DNA of 64,000 bases from assembly GCA_027382625.1 (NCBI GenBank), contig JAJKFJ010022441.1, positions 1 through 64,000 of the forward strand. The letters run 5' to 3'. Under the pieces are notes generated by a model. That model searched no databases. It worked only from the letters and a program-made list of their open reading frames with translations, and was not told the origin of the DNA. Source of the DNA: Tetmemena sp. SeJ-2015. Lineage: Eukaryota > Ciliophora > Spirotrichea > Sporadotrichida > Oxytrichidae. This document shows positions 46,994-58,000 of the stretch, piece by piece. The position numbers were made by a program, and so were the translations under genes. Numbering within the stretch: position 1 is the first letter of the stretch; each line of letters begins with the position of its first letter.

Positions 46994-49442
46994 CATAATG
47001 TGCTTTAAGCTAAGATTTCTTACTAATTCTATTCTGTCTGACCTAAGGTGGATGAAATTGCAATACTTGTTTATCTTGAGTGACTATATTTTTCAAAAGT
47101 AGAAGTCCTTTGTTGAGAAAAAACTAATTTTCCAAACTCATCCATATTTGGGAGTATTCCCTCTCCAAAATCTAACTCGTACTCTTGTTAAATGTTAATG
47201 ACTTCTTATCTAATTTTCTTTTGCAAATCTAGTCCAAAATATAGAAATTTAAACTTCTTGAAAAGCTGGCTTTCTACTAAGAATGAAGAAATCTAAATGT
47301 AAAGGCGAGAGGATTAGTAGCAATACATAGCCAAATACTCTTCAAGTTGATCTTTTAACTCAGTAGTAAGCTATTTCTTTTTCGATAGATCGGACAGATC
47401 GTGGTTAATTGGAATGGGACTTCTGTTCAAGTAGTTGTCAGGTAATTACAATCTTTATTTTTCAATAGCTTAGATGTTTCTTTCAAGTTGCTCCCTCACT
47501 CTTATTATTTTGAAAATTACTTGGATTTATTAGAGGCTCTGATACATTACTTTGCATCTGAAAAGCTCTTTCAAAAGAATCTCTCTTCTCTGACGTGCCA
47601 CTTTCTCTGGATTTAAAATGAGATAATGATTGCTATTTTGGGTTGTCAGAAATGAGTTGTAGCTATCGGTCACATTTTAAAATTATTCCCTTAATCCTAG
47701 CTTGCACATTAAGACTTCCAAAGTATCAGTCACTTTGTCTATCATCTCCATCATTTAAAGTTCAGCTACAATTTTCTTCTTGTTCATGGTAATTAAGTAC
47801 TAGATTTCGGGCTCAGAGTATATGTTCTTAAGAGTTTTCTCGAGTAGAGTTAGCATGAACTTTTTATTCTTAAGGTCTATTTGAAATTGCTTCTCAGTCC
47901 TTTTCTTCTGTTGTTGTCTGTGCTTTCTAAAACCTATGTCTTAATCTGACAATGACTCTGTCTCTGTAAGCTTTATCATGAACTACTTATATGCAGGAGT
48001 CTTAGTCCATTCAATATTGCGACTTGGGGATTTTGGCGGGGAGGATTACTTTTTATAGTACTTCCCTCCTAGAACTGAAGTTTATCTAAATGCTTAAAAG
48101 TAATAATCAAGTTAGCTTGAGTGCATCATAATTTTTAGCTTTAAGTGTCTAAGAATATTTATGGAGCTCTTTCAGAGTGAATTTGAGTGGCTTTGGGATA
48201 TTCTCGATCTTAGTTATACTTATGTTACTCTATGACAGATTTGGAGATATTTCTCTCTGTTTCAAAACAGCCTATGATGATCTTAGAGATTATAGAAACG
48301 ACTCCTATTCCTTAATCTTCAAAACAAATATACAAACTGTTCGGCTACGAAGATAGTTGCACTAATTTAGTTTTGCCAATCGAGTTTAATTCTCTCAACT
48401 ATTTATATCTATTGATGTTAGAGTCTATAGTTTAGTATCTCTTACTTGTAACTCCTTCAACACTTATAAAAATATGGGGTCAAATTTCTGTATACTGAGC
48501 TTTTTACTGTTGCAAAATGTAAATTAGTTTGAAGATGAGCTGTGTGATATAAGATTATCATATTTTTGAGGAGAATCTGTGGGCTAATTTTAGCTTAGCT
48601 AAGACTGAGGATGCTGATTCTAAAGAAGACTCAGAGTGCTGATAAATTAAAAATAATTTGTAATATGTCTCTCCTCTAAGCTCTTTCTATTAGATCCAAG
48701 TATCTAGTTGTATAGCTTCTTGAGTTGATGTCGACTGCAAGAACAAAGAAGCTTTTACTCGCAAACATCTTGACTATGTTCTAATGAGCTCTAGCTCTAC
48801 TAATTTTAATAAGAATGGTTTAACCCAATAGAGCTCCTTTTCACATAGTTCAGTCTATCAAAAACAGATTAAGAATCCTTTTTAACCAAGCTTTACTTTC
48901 CTTGGTCTTGGCGTTTAGATTAATCTATAAATTTCTGCTATCTTTCAAGAAATTAGGAATGAAGTTGATATCTCTGTATTTTTAATTCATCTACATGCAA
49001 TCTTTTAGGATAATTGAACAAATTATTTAAAAATATTTGAAATCAATTAAGGATTCATTAATCTAATTGCATTCACTTAAGAATGATATTGTTAGTGATA
49101 GAGTTAGTTATTCTGTCTTGACTTTTCATAGCTTTAATACATATTTTATGGGATCTCTTGAAACTGATTGCGCTTAACTTGAATTTGACTATTTTCGTAA
49201 ACTAGCTCTTTCAACGACTATAAATTTTCCTTTTTTATGGTTTCAAATTCAAGATTAATCTTTAATTTAGGGTCAATGCTTTTAAATTTCTCATCATTTA
49301 CTTTATCTCTCTTTGTGTTTGACTTCATTTATATGGAATCAATAAAGCTTTTGGTTTCCTCGTTACTAAATACAGATAATTACACACCATTTTGATGATC
49401 GGAGTCATTCATCTTCTTTTTAAGTTTACTTTTAGAACTCAT
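46994..49442 (-). CDS. helical/coiled-coil protein, unknown (may join next upstream gene)
   Basis: Possible start ATG 49440-49442 (MSSKSKLKKKMNDSDHQNGV). Clean helical sequence follows (EETKSFIDSIQMKSNTKRDK; INLEFETIKKENLQSLKELV), then after IESs ASKSFFVLAVDINSRSYTTR, EFMIKLTETESLSDQ-like and DLKNKKFMLTLLEKTLKNIY segments, and finally YELDFGEGILPNMDEFGKLV to TGA 46994-46996. I recognise no family. The start codon overlaps the stop of the next minus-strand frame as ATGA; in a genome of mostly single-gene chromosomes that is unlikely to be real. This and 49439-50808 are therefore probably one gene split by an IES near 49450. Confidence 0.55.
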
Positions 49443-50808
49443 AGTTTCCTCCAGTATTAAAATTTAGCATTAAATTTACTATTTATTCTGTTCTGCACTG
49501 AAAGGATAGGCTAATTGCTGGCAAGAGAGTCGATCCCTCCTCTCAGTTTGAGACTAGTCCTAAACATTTCTGATTTGAGTCTTATATTCTCAGGCTTGAA
49601 AGGCTCTGGTTCATCCTCGTATTCTGACTCATAGAGAATATCGGAGGTTGGTTTAAAAGACTTCCTTATCTTAAGTTAACTGTTGATTGATCTGTTCTCG
49701 TCGAATGGAGCCTGATAGCTAGTTTATCATGCTTTGATATTGCTATTTCAGTTCATTTGAATTAGTATCTTGCTGAAAGCCCCTGTTCTTTTGGAAAATG
49801 TTCTTCTATGTGAGTGAATAATTAGTATTGTAGTCTGAGACGCTATCTATACTTAAATTATCAAAAGGTTGCCTTTGTCCTGTTCATCTCATTTTTTACC
49901 TTCATACTTTGAATGATATGATTGCAACTAATCTTGCTACAACTTATGAGGAATTACTTATGTAATTGATGTTGAAAGCCCTTGAATTTTCTTAGATATC
50001 CACCGATCCTACTGCTTAGAATTGTCGCTCAAAATCTAAGTGACCAATTCTTTCTAAAATAAGGAGTATTTTCTATCTTTTGGGACACAGCTTGGAAGTA
50101 TCATCCCAAGCACTGATTTAGTCGAGTTTCTTGACTTTTATATTTCATGCAGAGCTGGTTTCATGTCAAATCTAGTAAATTAGTAAGTTATATAAATTTG
50201 AGTATCCTTGGAATGGATAGTTGTCAAAGAATCTTTATGTCTTCCAAAAATAACAGGCAATTTAGCTTCCTATAAATTCATAGCTTAAATAGTAAGTATA
50301 TTAATTTGCTTGCCCTTCTTTTCTTGCAAGAATTATTGTCTAATTTTATTGGATCTCTCCCAACTAATCAAGCGCACTTTTATTAAAGTGGGATCGCTCT
50401 AGTTTTTAAGATCCCCTGACTTGAGTAGATTTGTATCCCGACATTGGTTCTCTCATTTTCATTCTATCGTATGCCTACGATTAATTTAGTCTTAAGTTTG
50501 AACTATTGTTCTGATTCCTGCTTAACTTTTGTAGGCCTTGACGCTTTAAGTTTTTCTGAGATTGGTCTTTGGAAAATTGTCTTTGGGTTGGAGATATTTC
50601 TTGTTGCTATTTTTATTACTTTATTTACTTGCTCTCTGCTAAAATAGATACCCCTTCACCATAAATTAAATTAAAATATTGCCATGATTATCACTCTAGT
50701 TGTTTTATATTGAAGATTTACGAGTGTATCTTTCTTGTCATTCAAGGAAGTCAAGGAAAGACTTACTATCGTCTTCATCTCCTGAGCTTGCCCCTGCTTA
50801 ATGCTCAT
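49439..50808 (-). CDS. Ser/Gln/Asn-rich protein, unknown
   Basis: Start ATG 50806-50808 (MSIKQGQAQEMKTI) followed by a probable GT...AG intron. The body includes ISPTQRQFSKDQSQKNLKRQ, AYDRMKMREPMSGYKSTQVR and EAKLPVIFGRHKDSLTTIHS. FTRFDMKPALHEIQKSRNST, YSLFQKELVTQILSDNSKQQ and a tail EYEDEPEPFKPENIRLKSEM then follow to TGA 49439-49441. Frame changes show several IESs. No domain recognised. It probably forms one gene with 46994-49442. Confidence 0.5.
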
Positions 50809-51288
50809 TTTCTAAATCCTTTATTTCCTTAAGCAAGTTAAAAATTAATGTAAAGTAGCTGAGTCTTTATTCACTTACAAATTTTGACATTATATGCTTT
50901 ATTATAATAATCCACTCATCAAATAAAATTTAATCATATCTGATAGTGTAGTTAATTTTGATGTTTTTAAAAGAAAATCAGAAATCTTGATCCCAATTTA
51001 AAAGTTCTTAGTGAAGAGCACTGAAAGCAAATGATTAAACTTATCTTAAATTCATAAAAAGTAACAAATATATCTAATTGCTTTACTTGTTTGTCTATTA
51101 ACTTTATTGTTGAAGAAGCTAAGGATAGTTAATGCCAGCTCCCGGACTGAAATTACTATGAGTGTTTCCCAGATAAAATAAATAATTGCCTTCTGGATCT
51201 TGAGCAAAGCTTTATATAAAAATAAGCTAGTTTGAACGTAGGGAGTAGATGTCTCAGATGTGATATCATTCAACTATTTTAACATACT
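50809..51288. other. spacer, or 3' end of the kinase gene
   Basis: A hydrophobic minus-strand frame at 51052-51273 would follow the kinase gene directly if an intron (GTAAGA...TAG) at about 51271-51303 is spliced. Its composition does not look like a kinase tail, so I do not annotate it as coding. Confidence 0.35.
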
Positions 51289-54200
51289 TCACAAACAAAT
51301 TCTTACATTTTCTAAGTACTCAACAACATTAATGCGACTATATGAGTCTACTGAATCATCTCTTCTTCTTTTCATTTTTTGGGAAGCTCTTTTCCCAGTA
51401 TTGTGATTAGAAACTGTTCTCATGTTGTCTGCCATGTTTGCACTTAGATACTAATCTTATTTTGGTATGAAAGGAGGTGTAATCAAACGACAAAGCAGAG
51501 AATCCTATAAAAATATATAAAGAGATAACTTACAAAGTCAAAGTTTTCAAACCACTAGTGCTCTTTGATTTTCTTCGGATTAGTAAACCTCAGTTCAGGA
51601 GAAAATACCAAAAGCCTCTTTATAAGATCCTTTGCTTGCTAGTCTTATAAAAATTCTGGGAAATACAAATCAAGGAATTAGTCTGACTCCTTATCTTCCA
51701 ATCTTACTAGAGCAATGATATCTCTATAAATCTAGAGTGGGTCTGTGTGACCGTCTTTTCCAAAAGGCAAAGTTCCACATAGAAATTCATAGAGCATTAC
51801 ACCCAAGGACCAATAATCTGCTGCATAATCATACCCTATAGATAAAAATACCTCAGGTGCTGTATAAGCAGGAGTACCAACTAATGTGTAAGTTCTATCA
51901 TGAATAACCTTGCAGGTTCCAACATCCAGTAGTTTTATATAACCTTCTTCATCTATGAAAATGTTTTCAGGTTTAATATCTCTGTGGATAACGCTTTAGG
52001 AATGAAGGTACTCAATAACCATTAAGATGGAGGCTATATTAAACTAGCTTTCCTTTTTATTCAAAACTTAAAGCATGGTAAGTTCGCTAAAAAGATCCAT
52101 TCCTTTTACAAGTTCAGTCAATATGAAAAGTCTCTTCTAGTCTTTAAAGCTCTTTTAGAATTTTATTATGAAGGGATGATCTACGATCTATAAAATCTTC
52201 CTCTCGTTCTTCACATAATTCTGGAGTCCGTAGTTCATTACCCTATTTTTAGAAATGACTTTAAGGGCGAATCTTTAATTTGTGAATCTATCCTCAACCT
52301 CAAAAACATTTTTTAAAGTCCCTTATGCAAGCTTCTCAACTATAAATAAGTCCTCGAGCCTATTGGCTTTGCTGTTAGTTTTTAGTCTTCTCACCAGGTA
52401 CCTCTTTAAATTTGGCTCTACTAATGAGTTCAAGTCATTTCTATCTAGTTTGTAAGCCACAGTATACTAACTGGCTACAGCTGAGTATTGATAGTATTCT
52501 GGTTGGAATAAACTCTGCTCATTAAAATATTCACCACTTTATAGAACTCTTACTCTTTACTAGTTTTGGTAAAATTCAATTTCTCCCTCTAAGATGAAAT
52601 TTAAAAGAGAAAACTTTTCCTTTGATTTCCCAAAATTTTAATTTCAATTTCGGTTAAAATTTTTTCAAGCTTAATAAAAGGAAGAAAGCTGAATAAAGGA
52701 ATTCTTTACAAATGAGAGATAATGATATTCTTCTGGATTATCTAACTAAATTCTTCTCCTAATGACTGTTCCACCTAATCTCTCGAGATCTCTGCTATGA
52801 TACAAAATGGACTTGCGATGATATTGCATTCAAAGGTCTCTTAATTGTATGATTGTTTATCTCTTAAAAAACCCCCCCGGTTTTTTTATTTATGATTCCC
52901 CTAAAAAATTTCTTTTGCAAAAATTTTGATAAATTTTAATCTCCCTTTAAGACAGAAGACTAGCTTTTAGCCCTTCTCTTTGTATTTGAAGAAAACTGCT
53001 TCTCCATTTTAGAACTCCCTATAATTCATAGCTTGGATGAATTTGACCTTGTGCTCATAACTAAGATTTTTGAGAAGCTCATCATTTTCAAACATTTAGA
53101 ATAAAATCTATGAGCGAAGTTCTTCCCTCATAAAACCCTAAACTTTTTTTAAATTCTGTTCAAATCTATTTAAAATCAAAAAACTTATTTAAAGTTTTTT
53201 AAAAAAAATTGGCACTTAAATAAGTTAAAAAGAATTTAAATCTTACATCTTCTACTACTCTTAGCTTAGTAATTCGTGTCTGGCTTTGAGTTAAATATCC
53301 CTCAAACCCTATTAAATGTCCATGCTGATAGTTCATAAGAATCAAGTCAATATCTTCATTCGTGTTTTCTACTAAAGATGTTATAGTCTCTCCTCCTGTA
53401 AAAATAATATTGTAGTTATCTTTTTCTCTGATATAGTACAATCGCTTACTACGACTCCTTTGTTGACTATGTATATGTTTTAGCTGCTCTCTTACTCTCT
53501 AGCAATTATGCTTCCTTTTTTAAATTTGATGAAGGATATCTCTTGAATAAGCATGGCTTATTATTTCTTCTCCAGCAAGGGGAGAATCTAAAACCTTTCA
53601 ATCACTTGCTTTGCAGTGGCACAATGCTAAGGGCTCACAAACTTCACCAAATCTTTGAATTAGTTTCTATGAAGTCCACAAAGTCTCAGATTATCGCTAG
53701 CTACTACTGTGTGGGTTCTAAAGGCCTAAACTAAGAGAGCTGCTTCTCCTATGATAAACGGAGCTTCAAGGGTCTCTACTAATCTTGGCTGCCCTAAAAT
53801 GTTACTAACCCCGTTAGAATTTCGATACACGCTTACAGTACCATCAAGAATGAGAAGTAAAAGTTTTATACAATTTAAGAATGACATACATTTCATCTGA
53901 GACCGATTCATCTTGCTTATAAATTACCTAGTTCGCTTCAGCTGAATAAAATGCAAGATGAGTGATGAGCAAATCTTAAAACTCTTTAGGCAGTGACTTC
54001 AAGAGATAGTGGCTGTTTAGAAGCTCACGAATAGTTCCAATCGTGTCAGCTCTCAGATCTCTCTGGGATTTTATAAGTGGCTACACAACACCAATTCTGG
54101 GGTTAGAGTTTAGATTTATATTTGAGGACGTCATAGATATATTTGTGAGTTGCTGAGGCATTTTATTAGAATGAAAGCTTGATTTTTTAACTCTTGCTGT

Positions 54201-54968
54201 ATTGTAGCTTGTCTAATTTGTGGTAGTCATGAGATTATTTGATGAAATAATTGGCTTAGTTGCTGCCATAATCGATTTCTTTTTCTTCAATAAGTTGTGC
54301 TCTTCTTAAATATAAAATGTTGATTGTAACTGGCCTCTAAGTGTACTTAGAATATACAAATCAAAAGATGGTGTAATGCTGGATATTTTATAGATTTTGC
54401 TTTGAGTCCCTGCGCTTCATTTCTTCTCCCATAATGAGCTTGATGTTAAAAAGGGGTTTTAGTTTCCCCCTTTTATTTTCCTAAACTTACTTAAAAATTT
54501 TTAAATACCCGTTGGGCTTTAGCTATTCCTCTTGCTGTCAAGTCTTGTGCGTCTATTTATAACTCCCTCCCAACTTTCATTATCCTCTTCTCCATAATAT
54601 TCACCATCATTTTATTCTTCATCTATCGTGTTCTATTCATGTCTACTTGGCTATTTGTTTCTCGTTTAACTGGGAGAACCACTAAAGTAGTTGAGATTTT
54701 GCAAGTAAGCCTAATTGTACTAAGAGTTTACGAATACAGAAGATCCTCTTGATGATGATGGTGCTGCAAAAATCAAAATATGTATTGTTTGCATGGCTCC
54801 TACCACTTTAGTATTCTAAAGGCCCTCCTCCCTAGTCATCAGCTTGTCTTTAAACTGGCATTATACCTTAAGCTTTTGCATCTTACTAGCTCTCATATAT
54901 GCTCACATGTCAAGATGTCACAAACTCCTTTAGATCTATGGCTCCTTAATTGCTGTTCCCAGACCCAT
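51289..54968 (-). CDS. cyclic-nucleotide-dependent protein kinase (PKG-type, AGC family)
   Basis: A kinase activated by cGMP or cAMP binding to its own N-terminal domains. A low-complexity N-terminus (start tentatively ATG 54966-54968) is followed by at least two cyclic-nucleotide-binding domains. The first, about 53720-54060, has LLNSHYLLKSLPKEFQDLL, DGTVSVYRNSNGV and the phosphate-binding cassette PFIIGEAALLV. Another is about 53200-53450. The kinase domain covers about 51540-52400: FALKVISKNRVM (VAIK-type lysine), VIHRDIKPENIFIDEEGYIK, LLDVGTCKV in place of DFG, VGTPAYTAPEVF, DYWSLGVMLYEFLCGTLPFG, and HQWFENFDFDSLLCRLITPP of the AGC tail. cNMP domains fused to an AGC kinase define PKG. Multiple IESs/introns occur; a C-run/T-run insert near 52865 is one. 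Which nucleotide binds cannot be told. Confidence 0.85.
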
Positions 54969-55079
54969 CTTTAATAGAATAGCAGTAGCAAGATTAGTTA
55001 ATTCAATTTTTAAATTAAGATTTTAATTTATTCCTTAAAAACTTTAAGAAAAATTAAACCCCCAAATTTACAAAATTAA
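54969..55079. other. spacer between divergent genes
   Basis: AT-rich; contains no ATG for the plus-strand gene that follows, although a splice-acceptor-like TTGCAG occurs at about 55082-55087. Confidence 0.4.
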
Positions 55080-58000
55080 TCCTTGCAGAGTTAAAGCTCC
55101 ATCGAAGGAAGTAATCAGTCGCCTATCTAGGCAAATAAAACTAGATTGAATGGATCTTAATAAGCTTCTTCGAGTTCAGTGACTCCTTCTAATGGACTCA
55201 ATAACTAAAATGCTTTGAATTTCTCATCTCAGCACAACCAAGTAGTTTCCTCTTTCCTCAAATCGGCTGGTAGTGGCTCAGAATCATCCACGCAGATTAA
55301 AAATTAGCTCAATACCTTTGCTAAAAAATAAGCATTCAAATCTAATACAGCTGCTAACGACCAGATACTCATTCTACCTAATAGAGGAGGTGCTTAGAAT
55401 ATGCCGGCTATTTAAGAAAAGGATCAAAATAAAATAGAAGCAGTCTATGTCCCAAAAAGAAACGGACCTAAAATAAAAAACTTCTTATTCTTAGCATTTG
55501 TTTTCTAATGATATTTATGATGTTAGAGTCTGAAGAAACAGGTTTTTCAGCTGTAGAAGAAGAAGTAAAGAGCAACTAACTTGCTAATCGTCCAACTGTG
55601 TATGCAGGCATGTAAGGAAAACAAGTAGTGATATCCTTAGATGGTTCTTCTACTCCTCAAGGAAGATTAGGATCTGACTTGATGGGTAAATATGTTGACA
55701 GAAGTATCGATAATGAAATTTTTTCCCAAGCCTAAATGCACGGAGGAGGGTTTTAGCATCAGACAGCTTTAATAGATCAGTTCTATCATAGTGCTAGCAA
55801 CTAATCTTCCAAGAGAAATAGCACCGTTAATTAGAGTAACAATACTAGCATTTCCTAGCCAGGATAGATTGTAAAGAAGGCTATTATCAAAGTTTAAGAC
55901 AAGCATCTCTTAGCCAAGAACATACAAGGCACTCATACTCCAAGTGCAACTGGAGGATTTGGCCTCAAAATCCAAAGTGAATCAAGAGGAAAATATCGAG
56001 ATAAAATTTAATTATCAAATACAATATATCATGTCTTTTTAAACAACTGTTTGAGTCTCTTTCCCAAGTCTTCTAGTGTCAATCTCCCATCTTTGAATTG
56101 AATGAGGTCATCTATGAGCCACCTCTGCTACTTGCTGTAACCCGAAGCTATGTACTGCAGCCTCAATGCTGTGTGAACTGATCCACTTTTCGTTGTGAGT
56201 GAGAGTAGAGTGTCTTTGAGGAAGCCGCTGCATACGATGAGGCCCATAGAGTAAATGTCAAACGAGGCCTTCGCAGCCAGAACTTCTGCTTCTTCGCGAT
56301 GTCTGATCCAAGGAATGGGTGGCAGCCACTGGTCAAGGCTATCCTAGCCAGCCATACTTGCATGGCAAAAGTTACTCAAAAAGACCTCTGGCGGGGTCTT
56401 TCCAATAATGCGAAAGTATGAAGGGCTGAGACATCGGTGTGTCACTCTCTGCTAGTGCACTGCTCCAACTATGCCGAGCATGATATTTAGTACCTCAATG
56501 AGCATCCAGTGCTGAACAGGATTTTGAGTGAACCTTGCAAAGCTATAGTCGAACTCTCTGTAGATGAATTATATACCATCCTGCCAGATGTAGACCTTCT
56601 TGATTTTGTCGAGACCTTGTACACCTTTTTACTTGAGATAGGTGATTACCTTGAAATCATTGAACACTCTCTTCATGCTCTCAGCATCTTCTTGCAAGTC
56701 CTATTTACTGAATTGCAAATGGTGCTTTCAGTCTCCTTCTTCTTCAAAGGGTTCCTCAAAGAAGGGGCCCTCCTGACTATTCAATGTGCTCTAGGATCAT
56801 ATTGAGCTCCCATCGAATTGTAAATGGGACTCCTAGCTCATCAAGAGCTTGACTGATACTTTTGCTGCCTCGCACGAAGAGGCTTCTTTAAGAATTGGAG
56901 AGTGGTGGCTTCTCAATTTTTTATGAATGATGGAACTCAAGCACAGGAGACTTGCATAGCTGATCCGAAAAGCAAGGCTGCTTGACATAAGAATCTTCTG
57001 CTGCAATCAAAGGCAGCGTAGCAATCTGTGTCAGCTCGCTTGGGATTACTTTTTCTGAAGCGATAGCCTCCTTGCTAGGAGTGACTAATGGATGAGTGTC
57101 GAGCTTAAGCTATTTCATTACAAGAGGGCTGTACCCAGAGCGCAAAAGATCCTCCTTGCAATGGCTAGCTAAATGCGCCTTTAGGACATGAGAAGTTGGG
57201 AACTCATGCTCTTCATCATTGCAGAGCTTGCACTAATATCTGCCTCTGATTTTTAATTGTTGGTAGAAGCCCTTTAACGCTTAAAGGACCAAAGGCATGC
57301 CCTTAAGTTCCTTTGGGTTTTACTCTCTGGCAATGCGCACACCTGAGCAGAAGCCTGGGTCGTTGGGCCTTTTCGCTTTTCTATCCTCTCCTTCGCGAAA
57401 GCCATTCCTTCAACCAATCGTCATAGCCCCGCTGTCCTCGCTTTCTTTGCAATGATGTTTGATTTCCTTGCCCATCCAAGCTGTTGGTATTGATTTCCTG
57501 CCGAGGACTCGCCAGCCCAGTGCACTGGAGGATACTACTGCTAGCGCCTTGCGAATGGCTTGCGCTCTCCATATTAAATAGTAAATTATTCCTATTAAAT
57601 AATCAAGCACTTAAACTTTAGTCACTCACAAAGCCATGGCCTAGAAGACACTCAACGCAGCTCCACCATGACTATAGCTCTCTCTCAGCTTCCTCAAGGT
57701 AAGCAATGTCCAAATCCATACCTTATTCCATGTTTAAAACATCCAAATCCATACCTTCCCTGAAATGTCCAAAAGCATACCTTTTTGCTGATAAAAAACA
57801 TCCAAAACCATACCTAATTCCTACTTTAGATTTCAAGCTATGCAAGAGACTTGAGCTCGCAGCAGACAGCTAAAGCTACCTATCCATTGCCATCCCTAGA
57901 TTTGCTAGCGCAATGCAGCTCCGGGGACACAAGTTTATGTCCAGCCTAACTTAGTTCGCCAGCTTAGTTAATAGAGATAGCTCTACTATTAAGTACCCAA

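Noticed and set aside
47040..47090. Plus-strand VDEIAILVYLE as continuation of the Elongin-C domain
   Set aside because: The minus strand here is long, clean coding (LPNMDEFGKLVFSQQRTST), so the plus-strand resemblance is a shadow.
50444..50647. Hydrophobic plus-strand ORF of 67 codons
   Set aside because: It is the antisense of a Gln/Asn/Lys-rich minus-strand gene; hydrophobic shadows are expected there.
52860..52890. AAAAAACCCCCCCGGTTTTTT as a telomere-like or regulatory site
   Set aside because: It is a homopolymer palindrome inside the non-coding insert of the kinase gene, not a C4A4 repeat.
57381..57610. Two overlapping short minus-strand ORFs as separate genes
   Set aside because: One is the N-terminus of the TBE zinc-finger/kinase ORF and the other is its shadow in another frame.
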